From Hemerocallis citrina (lineage: Eukaryota > Streptophyta > Magnoliopsida > Asparagales > Asphodelaceae): DNA of 64,000 nt. Location: assembly GCA_017893485.1 (NCBI GenBank), contig CM030360.1, positions 12,636,597-12,700,596 on the forward strand, written 5' to 3'. Each line of letters opens with the position of its first letter. Within the stretch, counting starts at the first letter, position 1. Both the position numbers and the translations under genes were made by a program. Under the pieces are notes generated by a model. That model had not been told where the DNA came from. It saw only the letters and a list, made by a program, of their open reading frames with translations, and did not search any database. Below are positions 46,381 to 57,205 of this stretch, piece after piece.

Positions 46381-46573
46381 TTCCTTTCTCTATCTGTGAA
46401 AGCATGTTTTCAAATCGTTGTAGTTAATATGATTAGGTAACTATTAATACGTGTAATGCACATGGTCGTCATCACGAGCCTTATTTATCATGAATTTTCA
46501 ATGCATAATGATTTTCATGAATTTTCAATGCAAGTTAGTAAAAGATTAGAAGCATGTACAAGCGTTACAACGT

Positions 46574-47559
46574 TACAACCATGGTATCAAGACTCCGTTT
46601 CGAGTCTCGTCTCGTAAGATGAGAATACTGGCAGACTCAGTAGTATTGTCTCGCTATCTCAGATTCTTTGGTTTCGGTGATCTTGATGCGATAAAAAACT
46701 TATATAAAACTATTTAATTATTGTTGCTTTGTAATACTGTTGTATATAAACAATCTTCCCATTTATTCATAATAGAACACATTTGTACATAGTACATTGC
46801 ACATATCCTTGGTACTTTTTTTCTACAAACACATGATGAATTTGATCGCATTCTTACAACATTATATTATGAAGGTTAACCCCATTTATAGAATTAAATC
46901 TGTATTGCTTGAATGAAGAGGATTTATATTAATATTAAACTCGCACATCAAATTATTCGACATTAGATGATATGCCACATTTCTAATTGATACATCTCCA
47001 AAAATTTGTACTTCATGATGTTGCTGCAGTTCAGATTGACCAAAATAGATACAATGTAATTGCATTTGTCTTAGCGCATTTGAAAATCTCCAAGCAACAA
47101 TTGCGCCATCTCGAACATGTTCTGCCACAACTCTGGTCTTCCAGTACATGGTTTGCTGCCTACATGTATAAAACAAAAATTTAAATTTTTTTAAAAAAAT
47201 CATTAAATCTTTTTTGAACAAAAGAAACCTCAAAAAAGTTACAAACAAAAGAGGTCCTCAGCGGAATCATCAAACCTGCAGCTGTAAATAAATTGAATTG
47301 ACTCACTACCTGTAGGCCATGTTATTTGATTGAAATACACAGGAAGTTAACTCTAGCTAACGTGGAGGAACTTTCACTTATAAAAAAAAAAACTGATAGC
47401 TGTTTTGGGAGTTCGGCCGTAAACTCCCCGATATTTTTAGCCATATTGGTCTATACTTATAAATCCAAGCCGAAACCCAAAGATTTTATAGGTTTCTAGA
47501 TCCGATCCGAGTTGGCCAATACGACTCGGTATCAGCCAAGTTTTGATACCATGGTTACA
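46574..47559. mobile_element. ~986-bp TIR element with CCATGGTATCAA termini
   Basis: Inverted ends (t)tacaaccatggtatcaa and ttgataccatggttacaa bound the element. The interior includes cgaaac/ggtttcg-type repeats. No transposase was recognised. The target duplication is unclear. Confidence 0.65.
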
Positions 47560-48180
47560 ATAGTTCAATCTCCCTACCATGTTGTGTCTATGCCTATTTG
47601 GTAACCAAACCCAAGCCTCCTACTATATATGAATTTATTGTTTTGAAATTAGCTTTATGCACCAGGTAATGTTTAACTTGTTAACTTTATATATGCTTAT
47701 TAACATTATTGATGGATAAATCCCAGTGCTCGGAGAAATGGAAATCTCTCTCCCGCTTTCTCTCGGTATATATGATATCCTTAATTTATTCCTACTGAAC
47801 TAACTTATTGTATTTCTTAGCGATTTATTTCTTTAGATTTCTAATTTAATTTTGGGATAATGCCTATAAATGAACTCAAGATAAAGGTTTTCACCCTCCA
47901 CACAATTTCGATAACTCTCGTGAACCTATATTTATAAAGTGGAACCAAGGAAAAGGTTCTACATTCGATTATGTCTTCTTCATCCCTAGTACATAAATCG
48001 GCTATAGCTTTATCTTTCATTCTCTTATTAAATATGAATATACACTAAATATTTTGTACATTTTTTTTTTGGAAAAATAAATGTGTGTAGAAGTAATGAA
48101 GTACTCAATGGAGGCCACCTTAAACCCATAATGTCATGCAAGTAAAATCTATTCGATCATTTCGCAATTGCAGCAAAAAT
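47560..48180. other. Unassigned spacer
   Basis: No frame, repeat or terminus recognised, up to the TTA preceding the PIF element. Confidence 0.4.
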
Positions 48181-49161
48181 TTAGGGTGTGTTTGGATAGT
48201 TTTTTTAACTTCATTTTTAGTTTTCTAAACAACAAAATGTGTTTGGTTAACTCTCATCTCACAGGGTAATTTTTGAAGGTCATTTCAAAAAATTCCAAAC
48301 CGGTCATTTTCAAAACCCCTTCTCTCTCTACACGAGCGCTCTTTACTCCCATCAATCATCTCCTTTACTTCCTTCACAGCTACTGTTTTCGAAAACCCCT
48401 TCTCTCTCTACACGAGCGCTCTTTACTCCCATCAATCGTCTCCTTTACTTCCTTCACTACTACTGTTATCTCCCTTCTCGACAACCACGCTCGATATCTC
48501 GTCCTTCCCAAATTTACCCAAAATCGTTTGCTAAATCAACGATTTTGGATATACTCTTCCCCAAATCTACTCCACCATAACAGTAGTATCGTTCGCTGAG
48601 AGCATACATCGGTTGAGAACATCGGATTTGGTGGGGTCTACATCGATTTAGGGTTAATGGTTTGTGAGATCCGATCTGCTTACAAGAGAAGTTGTACTCG
48701 GGAAAGGGGTAGTCGAATCAAACGACGACTGAAGCTTGAATCTGTTGGAGACGATTTCTTTAATCTTCAAACCAAGCAAACCAAGTTATGATTTAATTGG
48801 AACCAATTTTTTCACATCTTTCAAGGATATGATTTCGGTTTTTGAGGAGATAATCCAGATCCGTGCAAAATGGGTTTTTTTATATATATTTTTTTTAATA
48901 GACTGATTTGAGGGATTAAAGAATGTGAATGAGATGGATTTGGAGATGATGACTTCTGATCCTATTGTCGACTACACTCCTAATTATTGGATTAAAGAAT
49001 GTTCATTTTGTTTCTGCGAAAAAAGTTCTGTGAAACATTGTCACAAGAAGCCATCATCTACAAATTTGTTGACTTCCGAAAATAAGTTCGGTTCATTCTT
49101 GTAGTGCAGCAATTTATCATTGTTGTTTTTTATTTACCGTTTCTTTTCCTAATATAGATGA

Positions 49162-50154
49162 CTAGTAAGGGAAGGAGATGGTGGTGGATGCTGATGTTGG
49201 CTTATGGAATCCAATTGTTGAGTGGGTATTTGTGCATCTGATGGAGGAGGAGGTAGACCAAAATAGTCTGAAAAGTTCGACATTTGAAGCCAAAGTTTGG
49301 CAACAATTTGTTACAAATATGAAATACATGTGTAATCGTATATTCACGGTTCGACAATTAAAGGACAAACATTCCAGACTTAGGATTAAATGGAGGGAGT
49401 TTGAGACTTTGAAGAAGCAGAGTGGTTTGGGTTGGGATGAAGAGAACCGAACAATCAATTGCGAGAAGGAAGTTTGGGACACATGTTAAGGTTCATATTA
49501 ATCTTTATTTTTATAATAGTGTGTGATTCTCATCTTATTATACTTATCCATCACTTTACTACTTGTAAATTAACAACACAAAATTTTTGATTAGGCACAC
49601 CCTGGGGCAAAAATATTTCGGTCGAAGGGATTGACAAATTATGATGCTTTGACCAAAAATTTTCACGAGTTTACTGCCAAGGGCTTACTTTCTAGGGCTT
49701 CAACACAAAAGGTGTATGACTCCGATGAGAAACGGAGGGTCAATTATGAGTTTGCCCACCATAATGTACCATATGTAGATGTGGATGATGAGGATGATGA
49801 TGCACCGAGAGGTTCGGGGTCTCGCAAGAGGCAATTTGGTGCGTCAAGTGGTCGAGCAACAAAAAGCTCAAGGCAGAGAAAGTGGATATGTCTATTGATT
49901 TGATTATCGATGCTAATGTGGCAAAAACTGAAGTGTATAGGAAGAAAATGGCCGAACAAAGTAATCCCTCGGATGTAGAAGATCCTTTCTCCATTAATGC
50001 GTGCATGGATATAATTAATACGATGAGTGGGCTTGATTACAAACAGGTTGGGAAGGCAGTTGAGTTATTAGTTGAAAGCCCTGGATGGCGTCGTGCCTTT
50101 ATTCGTATGAACCCGGAGGTTAAGGGTATGTGGCTGAAGAGTCTTGTAGACTAA
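49162..50154 (+). pseudogene. Myb/SANT-like accessory protein of PIF element D
   Basis: The first exon-like part (about 49178-49489) has WNPIVEWVFVHLMEEEVDQN, FTVRQLKDKHSRLRIKW and SGLGWDEENRT, the Myb/SANT-like (Myb_DNA-bind_3) pattern. An intron-like gap follows, then 49597-50154 with an acidic segment (VDVDDEDDDAPRGSGSRKR) and a helical C-terminus (GLDYKQVGKAVELLVESPGW). In this family the protein helps the transposase bind the ends and enter the nucleus. Frames change near 49895, so the copy is probably broken. Confidence 0.82.
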
Positions 50155-50483
50155 GGATCTCATTTGTTTGAGTGGATCTATTACTTCGTAATGGTTATTT
50201 GTTTAACAATTTATTAATATTTCTATATGAGTTAGTTTGTATTCTGAATATTTCAAGGCACAATGTGGTGGATTTTTAATTGTAATATTTTAATTTTAAA
50301 TGCATTTGCTATTATTAGCTGTTGTGTTTTTTTTAGCTTTAACAATGTTAGATAACATAAGATGTTAGGGTAATTCTCTATATAACCTCCACTATTGTCG
50401 TAGTATTAAAACTTAAACATACTTTATGCAAATGAATTCTACTTTTTCAGAGTGAAGTATTATTGCAAGTGCTACCATACTGA

Positions 50484-51708
50484 TGGACACGTCAGATGAT
50501 GATAGTGACAGATTTGATGACTTGTTGACACTCCAGTTTCTAGTGACCGTCTCTAAAAAAAAAATCACAATTCACTTCTAAACTAACAGAACGCGAATAT
50601 TTGCAAGAAATCCTAGATGGTCCCCTGAATAAGTGTCATCGCATATTTCGTATGAGTCAAGATTGTTTTTTGGCTTTGTGTGAATTTATAAAAAATGGCA
50701 ACTACCTCGAGGAGACGCACGAGGAAGCCCAACATAGGCACGCATCTATTGAAGAAAGTGGTGCCATTTTTTGTACATTGTCGGTCATAGTCATAGAATG
50801 AGAGGGGCTGCTGATCGCTTTCAACACTCAACAGAAACAATCGACCGACATTTTACAAGTGTGTTGAAAGGTTTGGCAAGATCAGCAACATTTCTCATTA
50901 CTCCCCTAAACATGACACGTATACATGAAAGGATCACTAGTTTCACGGATTTTTATCCATGGTTTAAGGTATTTTGTTAGCTACATGATTACTAACATAT
51001 TATTGTAATATTTCAAAATTTACTAAAGTTTTAGGTTTCAAATTCATTAATGTAGGGAGCTATCGGTGTTGTTGATGGCACGTTAATCGATGTTTGGGTA
51101 CCCGCTAGTCGACACAATGCTTGTCGTTGACGAAATGGAAATATAACTCAAAATGTGCTGGCCGCTTGTGATTTCGATATGATGTTCACATTTGTTTATG
51201 CAGGATGGGAAGTGCTAACGACTCCCGTGCAATACAAAGTGCATTAACACAAGGATTGTTGCAAATTCCTCCCGATGATAAATATTATTTGGTAGTTTGT
51301 GGTTATACGAATATACCCGGCTTTTTAGCTTTCTACCGTGGTGAGCCATATCACTTGCAAGACTTTCAAGGGGCCAATCATGCACCGACCCAACATAGGC
51401 AATATTTTTACAAAATGCATGCAAGGCTACGAAATGTCATTGAAAGAACCTTTGGTGTATTCAAAAAAAGGTTTTCCATCTTCAAGTATATGATAAACTA
51501 CTTGCCAACAAGACAGGTTTTAATGGTAACAGCTTGTGCCGCACTTCATAATTTTATACGTAGATATTCAATGGACGATACATTTTTTTCGGATTTGTCA
51601 ACAAGTGCATCCACATCTCAAGGGTTGGATTTGTCATCTTCTCAATTGAATCGTATGAGTAGGAAAAGAGATCAAATTGCTATGGCAATGTGGACTGTGA
51701 GACATTAA
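50484..51708 (+). pseudogene. HARBI1-like DDE transposase of PIF element D
   Basis: The N-terminal part starts near 50484 (MDTSDDDSDRFDDLL), followed by FRMSQDCFLALCEF and IEES. A one-base shift near 50770 follows, then HSHRMRGAADRFQHSTETIDRHF. An intron lies at about 50970-51055. The catalytic exon has GAIGVVDGT (Asp), then a TGA near 51130, and DDKYYLVVCGYTNIPGF, where the usual second Asp of YLVD reads V. It continues HLQDFQGANH, VIERTFGVFKKRF (Glu) and the end at TVRH-stop. Family role: cut-and-paste transposition into TWA sites. Confidence 0.87.
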
Positions 51709-51759
51709 TGTAATGATAAATTTGGAGAATCCTCTTCCTAACTACTGTACATTAATGGG

Positions 51760-52921
51760 TCGGTGCATGATTGGCCACTTGAAAGTCTTGCAAGTGATAT
51801 GGCTCACCATGGTAGGGAGCTAAAAAGCCGGGCATATTCGTATAACCATAATCTACCAAATATATTTATCATCGGAAGAGATTTGCAACAATCCTTGTGT
51901 TAATGCACTTTGTATTACACGGGAGTCGTGCTACCACTTTGTATTACACGGGAGTCGTTAGCACTTCCTTCTCATCCCGCATAAACAAATGTGAACATCA
52001 TATCAAAATAACAAGCGGCCAGCACAATTGGAGTTATATTTCTTTTTCGTCCACGACGAGCATTGTGTCGACTAGCGGGTACCCAAACATCGATTAATGT
52101 GCCATCAACAGCACCGATAGCTCCCTACATTAATAAATTTGAAACCTATAACTTTAGTTAACTTTGAAATATTACAATAAAATGTTGGTAATCATGGAGC
52201 TAACAAAATACCTTAAACTATGGATAAAAGTCCGTGGAACTAGTGATCCTTTCATGTATACGTGTCGTGTTTGGGGGAGTAATGAGAACTGTTGCTGCTC
52301 TTGCCAAACCTTTCAGCACTTGTAAAATGTCGGTCGATTGTTTCTGTTGAGTGTTGAAATCGATCATCAGCCCCTTTCATTCTATGACTATGGCCGACAT
52401 TGTACAAAAAAATAGCAACACTTTCTTCAATAGACACGTGTCTATGTTGGGCTTCCTCGTGCGTCTCCTCAAGGTAGTTGCCATTTTTCATAAATTCACA
52501 CGAAGCAAAAAAACAATCTTGACTCATACGGAATATGCGATGACACTTATTCGAGGGACCATATAGGATTTCTTGCAAATATTCACGTCATGTTAGTTTA
52601 GAAGTGAATTGTGGATTTTTTTCAGAGATGGCCTCTAGGAACTAGAGTGTCAACAAGTCATCAAATCAGTCACTATCATCATCCGACGTGTCCATTAGTA
52701 TAGTAGCACTTGCAATAGTACTTCACTCTGAAAAAGTGAAGTAGAATTCATTTGCATAAAATATGTTCAAGTTTTAATACTACGACAATAGTGGAGGTTA
52801 TATAGAAAATTACCCTAACATCTTATGTTATCTAACATTGTTAAAGCAAAAACACAACAACAGCTAATAATAGCAAATGCATTTAAAATTAAAACGTTAT
52901 AATTAAAAATCCACCACATTA
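51760..52921 (-). pseudogene. Inverted partial copy of the element D transposase gene
   Basis: On the minus strand from 52921 to 51760 it repeats element D from about 50270 to the HLQDFQGANHAPT region, with its own stops (near 52660 and 51960) and shifts. It meets element D after an unpaired loop of about 370 bp (51385-51755). The outer side ends abruptly at ccaccacatt, next to an LTR-like block. Confidence 0.85.
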
Positions 52922-52931
52922 CAAAAGTAAA

Positions 52932-53657
52932 GTGCAGAGTAAATAAAAAGAGATAAGAAGAGCAAACACAAATAGCACAAGTGACGCAGCGATATAACGT
53001 GGTTCGACCTCCAGGTCTACGTCCGTACCTCCTACTTGTAGTAATTCTCTGCCACAAACGTTCCACTATACTCAAACTCTTGTACAATGATTCTCCGATT
53101 CAGGCCGAGAGACCTATTACACCCACAGGACTTCTAGCACAAGTCCCGTCAATCTCACTGAAGTGGAAGAAAAAGAAAAAGCTGAAAACCTTTAATGATC
53201 CTGACTGAAGAATACAAATAGTTATCACACACATTCGGATTGATTGTTGAAAGATTAGTTCAGAAGATTTTTCTCAGAAGTAATAGATAAAGAATACACA
53301 GTGGGTTCATCCAAATATATAGACTGAGAAGTGTATCGTTAAAAAATAGAAACGATACATTCCAAAAATGTGAACAACGCAAAGTTTGGTCGACCGCATT
53401 TTCGGTGCAGTCGGCCGTTCATCTCTTTGACGTAAAGTCGAGAGATGAAGGGTCGACTGCTTCTTACGTAACAGTGAAGTGCAGTCGGCTGTACTGCGGT
53501 CGACCGTCATGAGGTGCGGTCGACCGTTATCGCGCTGTTTCATGACGAATCCACTTTATATTTTTTCAAAAAACTAATCAATCACCAATCAATTAAATAC
53601 AAATAAAGTCTCACAAATATAGAATGATAGAAACTGGTTTTGATAGCTTTCTTGGAC
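52932..53657 (-). mobile_element. LTR-like block (probable solo or partial LTR)
   Basis: On the minus strand it starts TGTCCAAG and ends ACTCTGCA. The end half resembles R-U5 of plant LTRs (cgaaccacgttata region near 53000). A TATA box (tatatatttgg, about 53322-53312) lies upstream of it. Four GTCGAC-type palindromes lie upstream of the box (53388, 53451, 53497, 53517), as does a catctct...agagatg hairpin. No matching 5-bp duplication or second LTR was found. Confidence 0.5.
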
Positions 53658-53658
53658 A

Positions 53659-53853
53659 CTAATCAATTATGTGCTCTTTTTGAATATCTTCTTCTTTTGC
53701 TTGATTTTGCAATCTTTCTTTATTACTTTCCTTCTTTAAATATTCTTGAATATATCTTGGATCCATTATTGATATTCTTTGATTCTGAAAATCTGAACAA
53801 CTCAATTTAAACTTATTAGTATTTATAGACACGTTTTGTGCACACCAAACCAA
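53659..53853 (-). pseudogene. Short unidentified frame upstream of the LTR-like block
   Basis: Sixty-four codons ending in a charged, Lys/Glu-rich helix (IQEYLKKESNKERLQNQAKE). Not recognised. It may be the 3' end of the retroelement whose LTR-like block follows on the same strand. Confidence 0.3.
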
Positions 53854-53857
53854 GAGT

Positions 53858-54003
53858 CAACACATGAATCTGATAGTTTTAGGGAAAAAAGAGAGTCTAA
53901 AAGTGGACTTTATTCTTCTTTTGTATAATAACTATCTTTAAAATATTCTATAAATTCGCCAGTTTAGTGTCAAAATAACACACGTCGCATATTTCTAAAT
54001 TGC
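53858..54003. other. Unassigned spacer left of the PIF palindrome
   Basis: No recognisable feature. It is the left flank of the palindrome; the right flank starts at 60359. Confidence 0.4.
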
Positions 54004-54927
54004 TTAGGGTCTGTTTGTTTCACTTTTTTTTTCTGAAATAATATCCTGAGTTAGCGTTTGTTTTAAGTGTTTTTTCCAAACACTATTCAGAATACTGATA
54101 CCCCCCTCTTTTCGAAAACAACTCCTTTCCTCTCTTCTCACATCACTCACTTCACCCTTCAATCTCTTTTCTCCCGTTCGTCGTCTTCTTCCTCCATGCT
54201 TTTCCCATTCCAGATCTGAGTCTACCTCACTATCGGCGATACCTCCTTCACTCTCTTCTCGCCCGTCTCTCCCTTCACGAAGCTCCTCTACTCCTATTTC
54301 CCCGTACGGCATCTTCTTCCTCCCTTCTTTTTCAGAACAGATCTGATCTAAACCCCCCAAATCAACGTTTTTGGAATGATTCTACTGTGAAATCTAGTCC
54401 AAACATTTGATTCTCTGTCGCTGGCGACTTGAATACCACTCTCCCTTCTGTCGATTTGGTGAGGGGTTGAGTGGTTTCGGTTGAGGGATTAATGGTCTGT
54501 ACAACCCGTGCTGCATACAGGAAAAGAGCTAGGGAACAACGGGCAAATCGAATCAAAAAGCTACTCAAGGTTGAATCCGTTGCTGACAATTTCTTCCTTG
54601 TTCAATTCCAATCGAAGGTATGATCCGTGGGGCACTTTATTTTGTTTTTCTTTACGCCTTATGACTCTGGAGGATTGCGGTATTGCTTTTTACAAATTTT
54701 CTCGAATTTCTAATATGCTGTTGGCCAAAAAAATTTTTTGCCGGCCGTCCAAACTGCATCTTTTGACGAATATTTTGTTGCCAATTTTTTGTTTAACCTG
54801 TGGCTCCTTGCAACCTGCGGTTATCCGATCACAAGGGCTAATTGCTGGAATTTGGCATTTTTGTTTATTTTTATCGGTATTTCTTCAATATAGATGAGTA
54901 GTATGGGTAGGGGTAGGAGAAGGCAGT

Positions 54928-55873
54928 GGAGATATTGTGCATTGTTTTGTCAACCTTATGGAGGCTGCAGTTGACAGTGATAGCCTAAAAAGTAACACAT
55001 TCGACACAAAAACTTGGAGTAATTTTGCTGTACAAATGCAACTCGTGTGGCCGTTCATTCACGGTAGCACAGTTGAAGACAAAATATCAGAGACTGAAAG
55101 CAGAATGGAAGGTGTTTTCAGATATGAAGAAACAGAGCGGTTTTGGTTGGGATGAAGTCAACGAAACCGTTACTTGCGAGAAACCAGTTTGGGAACAATA
55201 TCTTAAGGTTAATATATATAATCTCAAAGTTTGATTTTTTTTTGTGAATCCTTTTTATTATACTTCATCTTGACTCTAATACTTGCATAGTAACAACAAA
55301 TTCTATGATTAGATACATCCTGCCGCCAAAAAATTTGCTAACAAGGGGTTGGCAGATTTTGATGTTTTGACAAAAATAATGAAAGATTCTATTGCCCAGG
55401 GCAATGTGACAAGGGCTTCCACACAAAGGGTGTTGGATGATGATGAGGAGCGGAGGATGAATTACGAGTTTGGCCACCCTCATCAGTCAAACGTTCATGT
55501 ACTTGATGACGATGATGATGTACCATTAGGTTCGGGGTCGGGCTCTCGTAAGAGAAAATCCGGTACCTCAAATAGCCGGGGATCAGCTATGTCAATTGTG
55601 AAAGATTATATTAGCTCCTATATGGAAACTCAGGAGGTAAAAAGAAGCAGGTTGAAGAACAAAATAGAGGTGGAAAGTAATGTCTCGGCTGACCCTGCTT
55701 TGGCCGAGTTGGATCAATGCCACGATATAATCAATGCGATGACATGGATTGATCCCAATGAAACTGTGAAAGCACTAGACCACCTAATTTGTAATCCTCG
55801 TGCTTGTCACAGTTTCCTTCGTATGACCCCAACACATCAGGAGGCTTGGGTCAAGATGTATGGTCGGCAGTAG
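54928..55873 (+). pseudogene. Myb/SANT-like protein of element E, left arm
   Basis: The Myb/SANT-like domain is readable (VNLMEAAVDSDSLKSNTF, then FTVAQLKTKYQRLKAEW and SGFGWDEVNET) but two bases are missing in ctcgtgtg-gccg near 55047, shifting the frame. A stretch upstream is also shortened relative to the right arm. After an intron-like gap, 55349-55873 is open (LDDDDDVPLGSGSGSRKRKS; C-terminal helical part to YGRQ-stop). Confidence 0.85.
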
Positions 55874-56125
55874 CCATCCCATTCGGTTGAATGGGATAAA
55901 GAAATCATAATGTGTTCTATTTTTTACTGTTATTTGCGTATTCGCGTGAGATGTAATGTACTATGACGGTTTGATGGTGATACGTTGCGGTTTTTATTTC
56001 ATTTACATTAAGTTTTATTTTTTTACCAAAAGTGATTTGCTATTAGTAGTGAACTTTATTATTTTCTCAATTTGATTTCTATCTTTTTGTCATAGTGAGT
56101 TACTACTGCAAGTGCAACTTCTATT

Positions 56126-57143
56126 ATGGACACTTCTTCATCTAGTAGTGACGATGTTGATGAGTCGATGAATATAATCTTCCTAGCTGAATTATGTGAT
56201 GAACTTGACGCTGAAGAAATTACAACGTCCTCTCAAAAACAAACAGGACGTGAATATCTGAATGAAATGTTAGAGGGTTCCCAGTCCACGTTTCATGGAA
56301 TATTCCGTATGAACCAAGATTGTTTTATGGCCTTGTGTGCTTTTCTAAAAAATGGGAACTACCTTGACGAAACAGAGGAGTCTTCAAGACGCAGACGCGT
56401 GTCTTTCGAGGAAAGTGTGGCAATTTTCCTGTATATTGTCGGTCACAGTTCAAGAATGCGACTAGTTGCTAATAGGTTTAACCACTCACTTCAAACAATC
56501 GAAAAGCATTTTACACTTGTATCGAAAGGTTTGGTAAGAGCAGCAACAATACTTATCACCCCCCCGACACTACACAAGTACATCAAAGGATCCTCAATTC
56601 CCCAGACTTTTATCCGTGGTTTAAGGTATTCTGTTACATTCACCCGTCATGTATTATTAAAGTTTTTTCAATGTTTGCACGTAATATCTATTATTCGAAT
56701 TCATTAATGTAGGGAGCTATTGGTGCTGCTGATGGCACATTAATCAAAGCTACTGTACCTGCTACTCGAAGCAATGCTTGTCGCTCACGAAAGGGTATTA
56801 TTAGCCAAAATGTTCTGGCAGCATGTGATTTTAACATGTTCACATTTGTTTACGCGGGATGGGAAGGCCGTTCTAACGATTCCCGTGTAATACAGAGTGC
56901 ATTAGCACAAAGACTGTTGGAAATTCCACCAAACGATAAATATTACTTAGTAGATTGTGGTTATACTAATATGCCTGGTTTTTTTAGCACCATACCGTGG
57001 TGAGCCATACCACTTACAGGACTTTCAAGGGGCCAACCATGCACCAACTCAACCAAGACAACTTTTTAATAAACAACATGCTAGGCTACGGAATGTGATT
57101 GAGAGAACGTTTGGTGTATTCAAGAAGAGGTTTGCCATCTTTA
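56126..57143 (+). pseudogene. HARBI1-like transposase of element E, left arm
   Basis: Exon 1 is 56126 to about 56624 (MDTSSSSSDDVDESMN ... FRMNQDCFMALCAF ... RFNHSLQTIEKHF). An intron ends at atgtag near 56713. Exon 2 has GAIGAADGT (Asp), YYLVDCGYTNMPGF (Asp) and VIERTFGVFKKRF (Glu). A seventh T in the run near 56985 shifts the frame after MPGF. The gene is cut at the palindrome centre after KKRFAIF. Confidence 0.87.
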
Positions 57144-57183
57144 ATACGGAACGTGATTGAGAGAATGTGATTGAGGCATGTCA
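57144..57183. repeat. Palindrome centre with copied filler
   Basis: The spacer holds tacggaacgtgattgaga, a one-mismatch copy of 57087-57107 in the adjacent left arm, followed by a second short copy (atgtgattgag). The filler is not part of the transposase reading frame in the related element D. Confidence 0.85.
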
Positions 57184-57205
57184 TTAAAGATGGCAAACCT
57201 CTTCT

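Larger units (their letters stand above)
43848..46561. repeat. Giant palindrome, outer part of the right arm
   Basis: Reverse complement of 10397-12200 in collinear blocks. It contains three inserts absent from the left arm: the Helitron 43916-44422, the hAT-like element 45074-45700 and the solo LTR 46115-46380. Similarity to the left arm stops at about 46561, next to the TIR element at 46574. Confidence 0.86.
48184..51745 (+). mobile_element. PIF/Harbinger element D (5' end and both genes present)
   Basis: It begins GGGTGTGTTTGGATAG directly after TTA (48181-48183), a standard PIF-type terminus and target. It encodes a Myb/SANT-like protein and a DDE transposase in the usual order. An 80-bp tandem duplication lies at about 48311-48470 in the leader. 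The 3' terminus is missing: instead the sequence turns back into an inverted partial copy (51760-52921). Confidence 0.85.

Noticed and set aside
48273..48599. 108-codon frame in the leader of element D
   Set aside because: It is produced by the 80-bp tandem duplication of CT-rich leader DNA and has no match to the Myb/SANT or transposase proteins.
54004..54360. 118-codon minus-strand frame (Arg/Glu-rich) at the left end of element E, mirrored at 59995-60303
   Set aside because: It lies in the leader next to the terminus, antisense to the element's genes, with low-complexity composition.
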